A stretch of 64,000 nucleotides of DNA from Mangrovimonas aestuarii (GCF_028767185.1 NZ_JARACK010000011.1:33812-97811); one strand, 5' to 3'. Positions 1 to 11,250 are shown, counted from the stretch's first letter. A program made the numbers and translations. The notes: generated by a model from the sequence alone, not told the origin.

Positions 1-144
1 AATAAAATCTTTAGAAGCAGGTGTCATGACTACTTTTACATGAGCACCTGCTTTTATAAACAATCTTACTAATGAAGCTGTTTTATAAGCAGCGATTCCA
101 GCACTAATGCCAACAAGAACGTTTTTGCCACTTAAAATAGACAT
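1..144 (-). CDS. coaBC: CoaBC N-terminus (phosphopantothenoylcysteine decarboxylase / phosphopantothenate-cysteine ligase), partial
   Basis: Reading leftwards from an ATG at 144-142, the first 48 codons give [20 protein letters not shown] and then [20 protein letters not shown]. This is the start of the flavin-dependent decarboxylase half of CoaBC, whose early [10 protein letters not shown] segment binds FMN. The bifunctional enzyme makes 4'-phosphopantetheine for coenzyme A in the cytoplasm. The rest lies outside the window. It follows rpoZ by 6 bases on the same strand, so bamD, rpoZ and coaBC probably form one transcript, an order common in flavobacteria. Confidence 0.88.
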   Translation of the reverse strand, partial: MSILSGKNVLVGISAGIAAYKTASLVRLFIKAGAHVKVVMTPASKDFI

Positions 145-150
145 GCTAAA

Positions 151-477
151 TTATTGTTCGTCTTCTTCGGTGTTTCTGTAGTACACCTTATTATCTAACC
201 ACTCTTGAACAGCTAATGCATGAGGTTTAGGTAGTTTTTCATAAAACTTAGAAACCTCAATTTGCTCTTTGTTCTCAAAAATCTCTTCAAGACTGTCGTT
301 GTAAGTTGCAAATTCATCCAACTTTTCAATCAATTCCTTTTTAATTTCGGTATTGATTTGCTCTGCACGTCTTGAAATGATTGAAATCGCTTCGTAAATG
401 TTCTCTGTAGAGTCATCTACTTGATTTCTGTCGTACGTCACAGTATTCACCGGAGCATTGATTTTCTTTAAATCCAT
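151..477 (-). CDS. rpoZ: DNA-directed RNA polymerase subunit omega family protein
   Basis: A small acidic protein of 108 residues. Its N-terminal part (about residues 1-45) has the pattern of Bacteroidota omega: NTVTYDRNQVDDSTENIYEA followed by IISRRAEQINTEIKKEL, where the ISRRAxQI helix matches the conserved omega core. Omega helps assemble and stabilise the polymerase beta-prime subunit. The C-terminal half, with a KFYEKLPKPHALAVQEWLDN stretch, is a lineage-specific extension. The gene lies between bamD (7 bases upstream) and coaBC (6 bases downstream), the usual flavobacterial arrangement. The call rests on sequence pattern and context. Confidence 0.82.
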   Translation of the reverse strand: MDLKKINAPVNTVTYDRNQVDDSTENIYEAISIISRRAEQINTEIKKELIEKLDEFATYNDSLEEIFENKEQIEVSKFYEKLPKPHALAVQEWLDNKVYYRNTEEDEQ

Positions 478-484
478 TATTGTA

Positions 485-1297
485 TTAACTTTTAGTGTTA
501 ATGATATTTAACTGTTCTTCAATTTCAGCCCCCATTGTATTTGCTTGTTCCAAATACCCTGAGTTTGAATATGCCTTTTTGAAAGCATTATAATAAGTTT
601 GAGCGGTCTCCAAACGTTCCTTCTTTTTATATTCCACACTGTTTACAGCCAAATTATAGGCTGAATCCAATCTATAGAACATAGCATCTTCACGATAAAC
701 CGATCCTGGGTAATCTAAAATAAAATTATTGAAGGCTTTAATGGGAGCCTCATAATCCCTTCTGTACTCTGCTATTGTATTAAATTGCTTTGCTATCTCG
801 TAAGCCTTACGTTCAAGCTTTATATCCAATTCTTTAATAAGCATATTAGCTTCAGTAATATACTCTGATTCTGGATATGAATTAATAAACAATTGAAGCT
901 TCTCTATCGCTTTTTTTGTATCTACTTGATCCTTACTGTAAGCAGGGGAAAGCATATAATAGCTTTTTGCCTCTAAAAACGAGGCTTCCTCTAACTTTTC
1001 GCTTTCAGGATAACTTGATACAAAACGCTCAAACTGATACCCTGACACATAATAATCATTCATCTCGTAAAACGATTTGCAATACATGTACATAAGCTTC
1101 TCAGCTTGTGGCTTACCTCTGTAGTTTGGTACTATTTGCTCAAATAGTCTATTTGCTTTAGCGTACTTTCCAAGCTCGTAAAGTGAATCGCCAACCTTGA
1201 ATTTCAAAGCTGTATCGTCACTTTTAAGAGCCTTTTGATAAGTACTACAAGAGCTTAATCCAGTGAATATTAAAAGTAAATAAAGAAATTTCCTCAT
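485..1297 (-). CDS. bamD: Outer membrane protein assembly lipoprotein BamD
   Basis: The 270-residue protein begins with a lipoprotein signal (MRKFLYLLLIFTGLSSC, acylated Cys at 17) and continues with tetratricopeptide-like helices. Typical BamD segments are visible: ALKFKVGDSLYELGKYAKAN, PNYRGKPQAEKLMYMYCKSF and FVSSYPESEKLEEASFLEAK. BamD is the essential peripheral lipoprotein of the BAM complex, which inserts beta-barrels such as the TonB receptor and PorV found later in this window. Length fits the family. It heads the bamD-rpoZ-coaBC run. Confidence 0.92.
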   Translation of the reverse strand: MRKFLYLLLIFTGLSSCSTYQKALKSDDTALKFKVGDSLYELGKYAKANRLFEQIVPNYRGKPQAEKLMYMYCKSFYEMNDYYVSGYQFERFVSSYPESEKLEEASFLEAKSYYMLSPAYSKDQVDTKKAIEKLQLFINSYPESEYITEANMLIKELDIKLERKAYEIAKQFNTIAEYRRDYEAPIKAFNNFILDYPGSVYREDAMFYRLDSAYNLAVNSVEYKKKERLETAQTYYNAFKKAYSNSGYLEQANTMGAEIEEQLNIINTKS

Positions 1298-1437
1298 AAG
1301 TTTAAACAGAACGCAAAATTAAACCAATTATATTGATTATAAAAATAATATTTCCTGCTAAAATAACAGCACAAATTGGCTTAAACTCAGGTTTAGGTTT
1401 TATTTAACTTTTACCAATGTTTAAGCCAAGCCCTATT

Positions 1438-2316
1438 TTATAAATCAGACATGAATTGTTTAATTTTCTGCTTAAGCATATCGCTGGCAGAAACTAAAGG
1501 CAAACGAACAACATCTGCACTCAATTTTAACTGTTCGAATACAGCCTTAATACCTGCAGGGTTACCCTCTTCAAAAATCAAATCAATTCCATCCATTAAG
1601 CTAAATTGAATTTTATAAGCCTCTTCAGCGTTCCCTTCAAGACCCAAATTCACCATAGTTGAGAACTGTCTAGGAAACCCTTCTGCCATAACAGAAATCA
1701 CTCCAGCTCCACCAGCCAATACCATTGGCAATGTAATCATATCATCTCCAGAGATTACCAAAAAGTCTTTTGGCTTGTGTTGTATTAACTTCATTGCCTG
1801 AACCATATCGCCTGCTGCCTCCTTTATTCCAATTACATTATCGAAATCGTTTGCCAAGCGCATTACTGTTTGCGGAGTCATATTACTTGACGTTCTACCA
1901 GGCACATTATAAAGAATCACTGGTTTAGGCGAAGCTTGTGCAACTGCTTTAAAATGTTGATAAATGCCTTCCTGCGATGGCTTGTTATAATAAGGTGATA
2001 CAGAAAGAACCGCATCAAAACCTGAAAAATCTGTAGTTTTTAATTGCTCTACTACTCCAGCTGTATTATTTCCGCCAACACCCAGAACCATTGGTACACG
2101 TCCATTATTTGCAGCTTTAATGGTAGCTATTACCTCTTGTTTTTCCTTGGAAGTTAAAGTTGCGCTTTCTGCTGTAGTACCAAGAACCACTAAATAATCT
2201 ATTCCATTGTCAATATTGAAATTTACAATATTAGCCAAAGCTTCATGGTCTATACTGAAATCTGATTTAAAAGGCGTCACCAATGCCACACCCGTTCCTA
2301 CAAAATTCTTATTCAT
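1438..2316 (-). CDS. dapA: 4-hydroxy-tetrahydrodipicolinate synthase
   Basis: A 292-residue class I aldolase that condenses pyruvate with aspartate semialdehyde, the first committed step of lysine and diaminopimelate synthesis. The Schiff-base lysine is Lys165 in [10 protein letters not shown], the catalytic tyrosine is in ILYNVPGRT (about 136), and the GTTAES pyruvate-binding motif lies at 46-51. Length is normal. Its 5' end overlaps the 3' end of the DUF6913 gene by 8 bases, so the two are probably cotranscribed. dapF, a later step of the same pathway, lies about 17 kb away. Confidence 0.97.
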   Translation of the reverse strand: MNKNFVGTGVALVTPFKSDFSIDHEALANIVNFNIDNGIDYLVVLGTTAESATLTSKEKQEVIATIKAANNGRVPMVLGVGGNNTAGVVEQLKTTDFSGFDAVLSVSPYYNKPSQEGIYQHFKAVAQASPKPVILYNVPGRTSSNMTPQTVMRLANDFDNVIGIKEAAGDMVQAMKLIQHKPKDFLVISGDDMITLPMVLAGGAGVISVMAEGFPRQFSTMVNLGLEGNAEEAYKIQFSLMDGIDLIFEEGNPAGIKAVFEQLKLSADVVRLPLVSASDMLKQKIKQFMSDL

Positions 2317-2836
2317 CTGCTATTTTGTTTAGTATTAAAAGGTATTTTTTAAGTTCTTTCTTAAAAGTATTAAAATCGTTTGCTGATGTTTTTACTATCA
2401 AATCATTTAAACGGTCATCTGTTTGTAGAATGCCCACTTTGAAATTTGAAGCAGAATCAACGGTTATCATTTTTAATTCGGTTACATCTTCAGCATAATA
2501 ACTTATCAAAATATCGAAAGGAGTTTCTACAAATTGTTTCAAGTCTGGGTGTTTTATCTTCCCCATCCAATTAAAATCCTTGGGACCAAAAGCATCCCCA
2601 AAAGAAGGAGCACTTTCTGGAGCTTTCTTAGAATACCCTACAATTTTAACATCCGTTTCCTTAACATTAAGAGTTCCTGTTAATGATTTCAACAAATCAA
2701 TATTTTTCAGCTCATCAAGATTATACACGATACCAACGGTTTTAATTCTGTTGGATACAGCATTAGCCCTAGATCTATTTAACGAATTGTTAATGTGTTT
2801 TTGTGCAGAATTTTTCCTAAATCCCTTAAAAATCAT
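2309..2836 (-). CDS. DUF6913-like conserved protein
   Basis: A 175-residue soluble protein with no signal peptide or membrane segment. The basic N-terminus ([20 protein letters not shown]) is followed by an alpha/beta region with [20 protein letters not shown] and a central [20 protein letters not shown] stretch. I recognise it as the small Flavobacteriia family labelled DUF6913, usually found just upstream of dapA; the biochemical function is unknown. Here it overlaps dapA by 8 bases. The family name is from memory and no catalytic motif is visible. Confidence 0.7.
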   Translation of the reverse strand: MIFKGFRKNSAQKHINNSLNRSRANAVSNRIKTVGIVYNLDELKNIDLLKSLTGTLNVKETDVKIVGYSKKAPESAPSFGDAFGPKDFNWMGKIKHPDLKQFVETPFDILISYYAEDVTELKMITVDSASNFKVGILQTDDRLNDLIVKTSANDFNTFKKELKKYLLILNKIADE

Positions 2837-3078
2837 TCAACTTTATACTTTGCGCAAAGGTAGTAAAAGTACTGCCTGTTTAAACACAACTTGATCGTTT
2901 AATTACGAATCTTAGTCTTTTTGTATCTCTATAAGCTTTCCCTATTCTAAAAACACATAAATAAAGTTATTTACAGATTAGTTATAAGCAAACAGTTTAC
3001 CAAGGAATAAAACTCGTAAAATAGATTTTACTTTACCGTAAAGAAACACAGAATTTAAAAAGGATTTTTTAAGGCAGA

Positions 3079-3825
3079 TTAAAACACAACCCTTTCAACA
3101 GTATTTACTTCGTCAAGTTGTTTTATGACTTTAACAGACTGGTAGATGTCTCTGTATAAAATTAAAAACACTAATCCTGAAACATACAATATTCTGTTGA
3201 ACGCAATAAAACTCCAATGATATAGATAATACTCACCCACAAAGTAAAAAACTTCCGCAAACACAAAGCATAACCCCATCATAAGAAACATTATTGCTTG
3301 CTTTGTGTCCGAACTTAAATAAATGGCAAAAGAAACGAATAACATAACAAAAAGAACTGTTCCGCTAATAATAAAAAGTACTAATTTGAAATCATCCACA
3401 ACGGTTACCTTCAAGATTTCAAATAATACCAATAGAAAATATGCGTTGATTAAAAACACAACTAAAAGATATCCTCCAACAACCTTATCAATACTCAATC
3501 TCTTAACTTTTCTTGCCAACACCATCAACAACCCCAAGTAACTGAGGCAATGCAACACATTAGAGCTGCGTATTGCCCAAATGTCTTTGGAGATTGCGGA
3601 CAGATAGTCACCTAGAAAAAAAAACAATAAAAAAATTACCAATAGGGTATCTTGTTTTTTCTTTCTGTACAAATAAAAGGATAAAATAACAGGCACAAAC
3701 AGTGGTTTGGTCCACTGCAACAACAGCTGATTGTTAGTCACCGATGCAAAGATGTTCAATCCGAGCACACACAAGAGCACACAGATGAATAAGGCAACTT
3801 GACTTTTAGTAGTCCAGTTTCTCAT
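3079..3825 (-). CDS. YhhN-like multipass membrane protein, copy 1
   Basis: 248 residues, almost entirely hydrophobic, with about eight predicted membrane helices. It has the general plan of the YhhN/TMEM86 (lysoplasmalogenase-like) family: an early LFVPVILSFYLYRKKK helix end, LVIFLLFFFLGDYLSAI with its acidic residue, and a late GLCFVFAEVFYFVGEYYLY helix. YhhN homologues hydrolyse vinyl-ether lysolipids, but this copy is divergent and its activity cannot be inferred. It lies 93 bases downstream of a similar gene (3919-4629), probably a tandem duplicate. Confidence 0.6.
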   Translation of the reverse strand: MRNWTTKSQVALFICVLLCVLGLNIFASVTNNQLLLQWTKPLFVPVILSFYLYRKKKQDTLLVIFLLFFFLGDYLSAISKDIWAIRSSNVLHCLSYLGLLMVLARKVKRLSIDKVVGGYLLVVFLINAYFLLVLFEILKVTVVDDFKLVLFIISGTVLFVMLFVSFAIYLSSDTKQAIMFLMMGLCFVFAEVFYFVGEYYLYHWSFIAFNRILYVSGLVFLILYRDIYQSVKVIKQLDEVNTVERVVF

Positions 3826-3918
3826 AGTAGATTTGAATAAGTAGGCGTCTCAAATATAATAAAATATTCTAAAAACCAAACATTTACACCAAACCTTACT
3901 AATTATTAAAAGTAAAAC

Positions 3919-4629
3919 CTAAGATAAAGACGGAACCTCTTCCTCTTTAATTGTAGACTGGATATAAAACAGATAAAATGCTAAGATAAGTAATGTTGAA
4001 TAAGACATGTTAAGCAATTCTCGTTCTGCGATGTAATAATATGCTATTTGGATAACTTCTGAAAACAAAAGACTTAATGCTCCTAAAAACAAAAGCAATG
4101 AACGTTTATCATCTTTGTAAAGGTAATTTAACAAGGCAATAGATAGCAACAATAAAGTTACAATGTTGTAAATCATCTCTACGATATACTCATATCCAAT
4201 AGAACCAAAATCCCGTATTGAATACTGAATATCCCACAACACATAAACTATATAACTATTCAACACAATAAGTACCGATAATTGCAACCTACAGTTTTTT
4301 AAAATATAAGCTATGTCCAAGGTCTTTAGAATAGCAACAATAAAGCAAATATAGGCAGCTATATTAAGTCCGTTTCCCAATAAATAATCGACTGTGTACA
4401 AAATATAATCATCAAATAAATACAACAGTTCAGAAATTGAAAAAAGGACTAAAAAGGCACTAAAAAATTTCGATTTATACTTTGCATTCAAGAAGTAAAA
4501 AGCTGTAATAATGGGAACAATTAATCCTCTAGTAGATTCGGCAAGCCCCTCATTATCATTAACCTGAAAAAGGACAAATAGCAGGCAAAACACCAAAACT
4601 AACGCCGTTAACAATTTAGACTTATCCAT
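3919..4629 (-). CDS. YhhN-like multipass membrane protein, copy 2
   Basis: 236 residues with about eight hydrophobic helices and a short acidic tail (IKEEEVPSLS). The helix pattern resembles the neighbour at 3079-3825: GLIVPIITAFYFLNAKYKSK matches the second helix there, FLGALSLLFSEVIQIAYYYI matches the late helix with its conserved (S/A)E pair, and both finish with a hydrophobic helix ending in YLFYIQ or LILYRD. Identity is low by eye, so any duplication is old. The function is unassigned; YhhN/TMEM86 is the best structural guess. Confidence 0.57.
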   Translation of the reverse strand: MDKSKLLTALVLVFCLLFVLFQVNDNEGLAESTRGLIVPIITAFYFLNAKYKSKFFSAFLVLFSISELLYLFDDYILYTVDYLLGNGLNIAAYICFIVAILKTLDIAYILKNCRLQLSVLIVLNSYIVYVLWDIQYSIRDFGSIGYEYIVEMIYNIVTLLLLSIALLNYLYKDDKRSLLLFLGALSLLFSEVIQIAYYYIAERELLNMSYSTLLILAFYLFYIQSTIKEEEVPSLS

Positions 4630-4708
4630 TACTTTATCTCCTTTATCTTGTCAAAGATAACAAAAATAGTGACTTACCGATGAAAACCAACGTTTTAACG
4701 ATCCTTAA

Positions 4709-6727
<2,019 letters not shown>

Positions 6728-6741
6728 CTAAATAGGCTAAC

Positions 6742-7656
6742 TTATTTTAATGCTCCCTTAATCATACGATCCTTAGCAAACATATCTTGTTTAAGATCTA
6801 TATCTACAAACCCATTATGTTCCAACAAGGTTTTCATATCGTGGCCAAGATATTCATTTATTTCAAAAAACAGTTCTCCCTTTGGAAGCAGAGTTCTTTT
6901 TGCAAACTTAGTTATCGCCTTATAAAATAACAACGGATTACCATCGCTTACAAAAAGAGCTAAATTAGGTTCGTGCATAAGCACATTTTCCTTCATATTC
7001 TCTTTTTCCTGTTCACGAACGTATGGTGGATTAGAAACAATCACATCAAACTTAACCCTTGCTTTTTCCAATTCACCTTGAATAAACCTAGGCTCCTCCC
7101 CGTTTTCATGAGAAATGTTCCAACCGTTTTCCATGTGCAAAATATCGGCTTCTACAAAATTTACCTGCACATTATTGTTCTCTGCATTTTTGCGAGCCAA
7201 TGCCAGAGCACCACCACTAACATCTAAGGCGTAAACCTTTGCATTTGGCAAGTACTTAGCTAAAGAAATAGCAATGCATCCACTCCCTGTACCTATATCA
7301 AGAATTATTATTTCACCTTCTTTTTCGCGATAATCCGATAAAACCCAAGCTACGAGCTCTTCAGTTTCCGGCCTTGGAATAAGCACATTCTCATCAACTG
7401 AAAAAGAAAGCCCAAAGAATTCTGTTTCCTTAGTAATATATTGAATAGGTTTATGCTGCTTTAATTGCTCTAAAGCCTCAATAATTTCTTCCTGTTCAAC
7501 CTCGTTTATTGTAAAATTAGGCTTTAACGCCAACTGCAATCGCGTACAATTGTAGTACTTCTCGATTAGAGTATAAAAAAAGGCATTTATTTCTTCTGCT
7601 TCATAATCCCCCCTTAACGACCTATGAAACAGTCGTTGTACATCTTTAAGTTTCAT
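6742..7656 (-). CDS. prmC: Release factor glutamine N5-methyltransferase PrmC
   Basis: 304 residues. It methylates the Gln of the GGQ motif in release factors RF1 and RF2, using S-adenosylmethionine. The SAM-binding motif ILDIGTGSGCIAI lies at 118-130, the substrate-binding NPPY tetrapeptide at 209-212, and the family motif IPRPETEELV near 93. An extra polar stretch of about 20 residues sits between the SAM fold and NPPY (about 176-200) and makes it slightly longer than typical 280-290-residue homologues. It lies 3 bases downstream of a GNAT gene and 17 upstream of ligA. Confidence 0.95.
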   Translation of the reverse strand: MKLKDVQRLFHRSLRGDYEAEEINAFFYTLIEKYYNCTRLQLALKPNFTINEVEQEEIIEALEQLKQHKPIQYITKETEFFGLSFSVDENVLIPRPETEELVAWVLSDYREKEGEIIILDIGTGSGCIAISLAKYLPNAKVYALDVSGGALALARKNAENNNVQVNFVEADILHMENGWNISHENGEEPRFIQGELEKARVKFDVIVSNPPYVREQEKENMKENVLMHEPNLALFVSDGNPLLFYKAITKFAKRTLLPKGELFFEINEYLGHDMKTLLEHNGFVDIDLKQDMFAKDRMIKGALK

Positions 7657-7659
7657 TAA

Positions 7660-8154
7660 TCACAATGTTTTAATCATCCATATACCACAGGCAAAATGCC
7701 CAGTTTCTCCCATTGGTTCTTTCAAACGCTTAAACCCAAACGACTCATAAACATGAATAGCAGCCTTTAACTGTGAGGCAGTCTCTAAATAGCATTTCCC
7801 ATACCCCATGTTTTTGGCCGCTTTCAAACAGTGTTCAAACAATAGTTTACCATATCCCCTGTTCCTATATGATGTCGAAAAATACATTTTCTGAAGCTCA
7901 CAAACACTTCCGTTGTGGTTCTTCAATGATTTCACCCCTGCACCGCCAAATAGTTCCCCATCTTTCTCTATCACAAAGTAAACTTCATTATCACCTTTAT
8001 AAGATTCATACATGCTTGAAGTTTCAGGGTCGGTATATGCAGTGCCCTGCAACGGAAGTTCCAATTCATGAAAAACCGCCTTGATAATCGCCTCTATTTG
8101 AGCGTTATCTTCTGGTTTTATTTCTCTTATTACAATGTTGTTTTTACTCAACAT
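7660..8154 (-). CDS. GNAT-family N-acetyltransferase
   Basis: 164 residues with the GNAT fold. Motif A is visible as YRNRGYGKLLFEHCLKAAKN, where R-x-x-G-x-G/A binds acetyl-CoA, preceded by the beta-4 segment VCELQKMYFS. The C-terminal IHVYESFGFKRLKEPMGETG is typical of motif B. The substrate cannot be told from sequence. Its start codon is only 20 bases from the divergent ribD start, so its promoter must overlap ribD coding sequence or vice versa. Confidence 0.88.
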   Translation of the reverse strand: MLSKNNIVIREIKPEDNAQIEAIIKAVFHELELPLQGTAYTDPETSSMYESYKGDNEVYFVIEKDGELFGGAGVKSLKNHNGSVCELQKMYFSTSYRNRGYGKLLFEHCLKAAKNMGYGKCYLETASQLKAAIHVYESFGFKRLKEPMGETGHFACGIWMIKTL

Positions 8155-8169
8155 TATGTATTATTTTTA
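8138..8169 (+). promoter_or_regulatory. Candidate ribD promoter inside the GNAT gene
   Basis: TTG at 8138-8140, 21 bases, then TATTTTTA at 8162-8169 approximates the Bacteroidota consensus (TTG, 19-20 bases, TAnnTTTG) with one mismatch at the last base. Predicted transcription would start around 8176, almost on the GTG start codon at 8175, so the message would be leaderless or nearly so. Confidence 0.4.
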
Positions 8170-8174
8170 CCCAA

Positions 8175-9179
8175 GTGAATATACATGAATTTTACATAAA
8201 ACGCTGTATTGAAATCGCAAAAAATGGACTGGGCAGCACCCGTCCCAACCCTATGGTTGGCAGTGTAATAGTACATAAAGACAAAATAATTGGAGAGGGT
8301 TTTACCAGTTCTTATGGAGGAAACCATGCCGAAGTTAATGCAATTGCATCGGTAAAAGATGCTACTCTATTAAAGGACGCAACGATTTATGTAACCTTAG
8401 AGCCGTGCTCTCATTATGGAAAAACACCTCCTTGTAGCGACTTAATTATACGATCAGGAATTAAAACAGTAGTAATAGGCTGTTTAGATGACAATCCGTT
8501 GGTTGCCGGAAAAGGGGTTGAAAAACTAAAAAAGTCTGGTTGCGAGGTAATTGTTGGCGTTTTAGAACTAGACTGCAAAGAACACCATAAACGTTTCTTT
8601 ACGCTCCACAACAAAAAACGCCCCTATGTGATTTTAAAATGGGCACAAAGCGAAGACGGATTTATTGCCCCTGAAATTCGAAATGAACAAAAGCCCGTAT
8701 GGATTACCAACACCTACTCAAGACAACTTGTTCATAAATGGCGTACTGAAGAACACTCCATTTTGGTTGGCACCAATACTGTTTTACAAGATAACCCAAC
8801 CCTAACCGCTAGAGATTGGACCGGGAATCATCTTACTAGAATAGTAATAGACAGAAAAGGAAAACTTTCTAAAAGTTTGAATATCTTCAATAATAAAGCA
8901 AAAACCATCCACATAACCGAAAAGGACATCGATTTTGACAAACCTCTAGCAAAACAAGTCTGCGATATTTTGTTCAAACACCAAATAAACTCTGTCATTA
9001 TTGAAGGGGGGACTAAAACCCTCCAACATTTTATCAACGAAGACATATGGGATGAAGCTAGAATCTTTACTGGAAAGGTAAGTTTTCACAAAGGAACACT
9101 CGCTCCTAAATTCGATGGAAACCTTCTAAACGAAACAAAAATATTAGATGACACGTTAAAAGTTTACAAACATGATTGA
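8175..9179 (+). CDS. ribD: Bifunctional riboflavin biosynthesis deaminase/reductase RibD
   Basis: 334 residues, starting at GTG; the alternative ATG at 8184 is out of frame and meets a stop at once, while the GTG start gives the family N-terminus (MNIHEFYIKRCIEIAKNGLG). The deaminase domain has the zinc ligands HAE at 51-53 and PCSHYGKTPPC at 77-87. The reductase half begins near residue 155 with ILKWAQSEDGFIAP and contains VGTNTVLQDNPTLTAR. It converts the pyrimidine product of GTP cyclohydrolase II to the ribityl precursor of riboflavin. It overlaps the following HAD gene by 8 bases. Flavin supply is relevant to the two ApbE genes in this window. Confidence 0.96.
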   Translation: MNIHEFYIKRCIEIAKNGLGSTRPNPMVGSVIVHKDKIIGEGFTSSYGGNHAEVNAIASVKDATLLKDATIYVTLEPCSHYGKTPPCSDLIIRSGIKTVVIGCLDDNPLVAGKGVEKLKKSGCEVIVGVLELDCKEHHKRFFTLHNKKRPYVILKWAQSEDGFIAPEIRNEQKPVWITNTYSRQLVHKWRTEEHSILVGTNTVLQDNPTLTARDWTGNHLTRIVIDRKGKLSKSLNIFNNKAKTIHITEKDIDFDKPLAKQVCDILFKHQINSVIIEGGTKTLQHFINEDIWDEARIFTGKVSFHKGTLAPKFDGNLLNETKILDDTLKVYKHD

Positions 9180-9783
9180 TACTTTAATTTTCGATTTTGG
9201 AGATGTTTTTATAAACCTTGATAAGGAAGGCGCCTTAAAACACACCCTTTCGCTATTACAAATTAATTCGTTTCCAGACGACCTAACGAAAATAAACATT
9301 CAATACGAACAAGGCCTTATTGAAACAGATACTTTTATTAAACAATATCAGCATACATACCCTCAATTAAGCAAAGATGAAATAATAGCATCTTGGAATA
9401 TCCTGCTAAAGGATTTCCCAGAACACCGGCTAGAATGGCTTAAAAAACTTTCTGAAGCTAAAGAATACAAATTAATTCTACTTAGCAACACAAACACACT
9501 TCATATAGATTGGATTAAAGAAAATGTAGATTTCTATGAAGACTTTAAAGCACAGTTTAACAAATTCTACCTTTCCCACGAAATCAAGTTAAGAAAACCT
9601 AATTCTGACATTTACGAATTCGTCCTTAATGAAAACAATCTAACACCTGAAAAGTGTCTGTTTATAGACGACACACCTGAAAACATTGTATCTGCTAGGA
9701 AGCTAAAGATCAACACTTGGAACATCAACCCTAAAACTGAAGACATCACCAACCTCTTCGAGGTAAAAAGCCATTTGTTTTGA
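9172..9783 (+). CDS. HAD-superfamily hydrolase
   Basis: 203 residues. Motif I is IFDFGDVFINLD near residues 6-17 with the nucleophilic Asp; motif II is LLSNTNTLH; the conserved Lys lies in EIKLRKPNSDIYEFVL; and motif IV is CLFIDDTPENIVSA. This is the pattern of small phosphatases of the YihX/epoxide-hydrolase-like group. It overlaps ribD by 8 bases and the next gene by 4. A link to flavin synthesis (a missing pyrimidine phosphatase in the RibD pathway) is possible from position, but the sequence does not decide the substrate. Confidence 0.87.
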   Translation: MIDTLIFDFGDVFINLDKEGALKHTLSLLQINSFPDDLTKINIQYEQGLIETDTFIKQYQHTYPQLSKDEIIASWNILLKDFPEHRLEWLKKLSEAKEYKLILLSNTNTLHIDWIKENVDFYEDFKAQFNKFYLSHEIKLRKPNSDIYEFVLNENNLTPEKCLFIDDTPENIVSARKLKINTWNINPKTEDITNLFEVKSHLF

Positions 9784-10646
9784 TTTTCCTTATAGGCAGC
9801 ATAATTGTATCAACCGGTCTATTCGTCATCTTTAAGCTATTTGGAAAATTTAACATTAACAGCCTTCACGCTATTGTAGTAAATTATTTTATAGCTGGTA
9901 TTTCAGGGCTGCTTCATTACAACAAAACAATTACTGCGTCAACTTTAGTTTCGAAGCCATGGTTTTATGGAACTATAATTTTAGGCATCTTATTTATTGC
10001 TGTTTTCTACCTCATGGCCACTACAACTCAAAAAAACGGACTCTCCACTGCTTCAGTTGCCAGCAAAATGTCGGTTGTTATCCCTATTGGTATTGGTATT
10101 TTTGCTTTTAATGAAAATGCTGGAATCCAAAAAATTATTGGAATAACGTTAGCTATAATCGCTGTTTATTTAACAGCATCAAAACCGGGTAAACATAAAT
10201 CAGCTAATCAATCTATGTTGTTTCCTGTATTACTGTTTTGTGGAGCTGGTATTATAGATAGCACAATTAACTACATCCAAACACATCACATGCCCACTAG
10301 TGAAACCGCCTTGTTTTCGGCCTCAACTTTTTTTGTAGCTGGCTTAAGTGGTGTAACCATAATTTTGGCAACACTAAAAAAACAAGATTTCAGTAAAATC
10401 AAACAAAGTATAATTGGCGGAATTATATTGGGAGCGGTTAATTTTTACTCCCTCTTCTTTATTATAAAATCTTTGCAGATTCAATATTTGGAAAGCTCAA
10501 CTGTATTCACCATTAATAATGTAAGCATTGTTACTTTGTCGACACTTTTAGGTGTACTGTATTTTAAGGAAAGACTACTCTTAAAAAACAAAATTGGAGT
10601 AGCGCTTGCAATAATTTCAATTATTTTAGTTACTACAACCATATAA
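9780..10646 (+). CDS. EamA/DMT-family membrane transporter
   Basis: 288 residues with about ten hydrophobic helices in two repeats, the layout of EamA (drug/metabolite) transporters. It starts with TTG at 9780 overlapping the stop of the HAD gene by 4 bases, so translational coupling is likely. Characteristic segments are NGLSTASVASKMSVVIPIGI in the first repeat and YLESSTVFTINNVSIVTLST in the second, followed by a short charged turn YFKERLLLKNKIG. The substrate is unknown. Confidence 0.85.
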   Translation: MIFLIGSIIVSTGLFVIFKLFGKFNINSLHAIVVNYFIAGISGLLHYNKTITASTLVSKPWFYGTIILGILFIAVFYLMATTTQKNGLSTASVASKMSVVIPIGIGIFAFNENAGIQKIIGITLAIIAVYLTASKPGKHKSANQSMLFPVLLFCGAGIIDSTINYIQTHHMPTSETALFSASTFFVAGLSGVTIILATLKKQDFSKIKQSIIGGIILGAVNFYSLFFIIKSLQIQYLESSTVFTINNVSIVTLSTLLGVLYFKERLLLKNKIGVALAIISIILVTTTI

Positions 10647-10647
10647 C

Positions 10648-11250
10648 ATGGAAGACCTATACAAAACCATAACCAAACCAACAGAAGGAATTTTATTTAA
10701 AGACAGGAACAGTAAGTTTTTTGGATATACATTTCCTGTAAACAGCGAAGAAGAAATAAAACAACATTTAGACGATTTAAAAAAGCAACATCATAATGCT
10801 AGACACTGGTGCTACGCCTATCAATTGGGCACCAAAACCATTAGCTATCGGGCCAATGATGACGGCGAACCAAGCAATAGTGCGGGAATGCCTATTTACG
10901 GACAAATACAATCGTTTGATGTCACTAATATTTTGGTTGTTGTCGTTCGGTATTTTGGCGGTGTAAAATTGGGCGTTGGAGGTCTTATCAACGCTTACAG
11001 AAGTGCAGCTCAAATGGCTTTGGAAACCGCTGAAATCATAGAAAGAACGATCGACAAAACCTTTTTGATTAGTTGCGATTACCAAAATATTAATAAGGTT
11101 ATGCGGGTAATCAAGGAAAAAAACTTGAACGTCACGAACCAAAAAATGGAATTAGATTGCCAAATCACAATTTCTGTCAGAAAAAGTGATTCGGAATCTA
11201 TCCACAATATTTTTGATCAAATTTTCGGAGTGGAAATCAAGACTCTGTAA
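10648..11250 (+). CDS. YigZ / IMPACT-family protein
   Basis: 200 residues with the UPF0029 fold: DRNSKFFGYTFPVNSEEEI, then HHNARHWCYAYQLG, the signature DDGEPSNSAGMPI and VVRYFGGVKLGVGGLINAYR, followed by the C-terminal alpha/beta domain. YigZ proteins are related to the eukaryotic translation regulator IMPACT, but their bacterial role is not well defined. It begins 1 base after the EamA stop and converges on the thioesterase gene, with the 3' ends overlapping by 14 bases and no obvious terminator between them. Confidence 0.93.
   Translation: MEDLYKTITKPTEGILFKDRNSKFFGYTFPVNSEEEIKQHLDDLKKQHHNARHWCYAYQLGTKTISYRANDDGEPSNSAGMPIYGQIQSFDVTNILVVVVRYFGGVKLGVGGLINAYRSAAQMALETAEIIERTIDKTFLISCDYQNINKVMRVIKEKNLNVTNQKMELDCQITISVRKSDSESIHNIFDQIFGVEIKTL

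Noticed and set aside
8414..8614. Antisense coding frames inside ribD and other genes
   Set aside because: Such frames lie within strongly recognised genes, lack family motifs, and are expected by chance.
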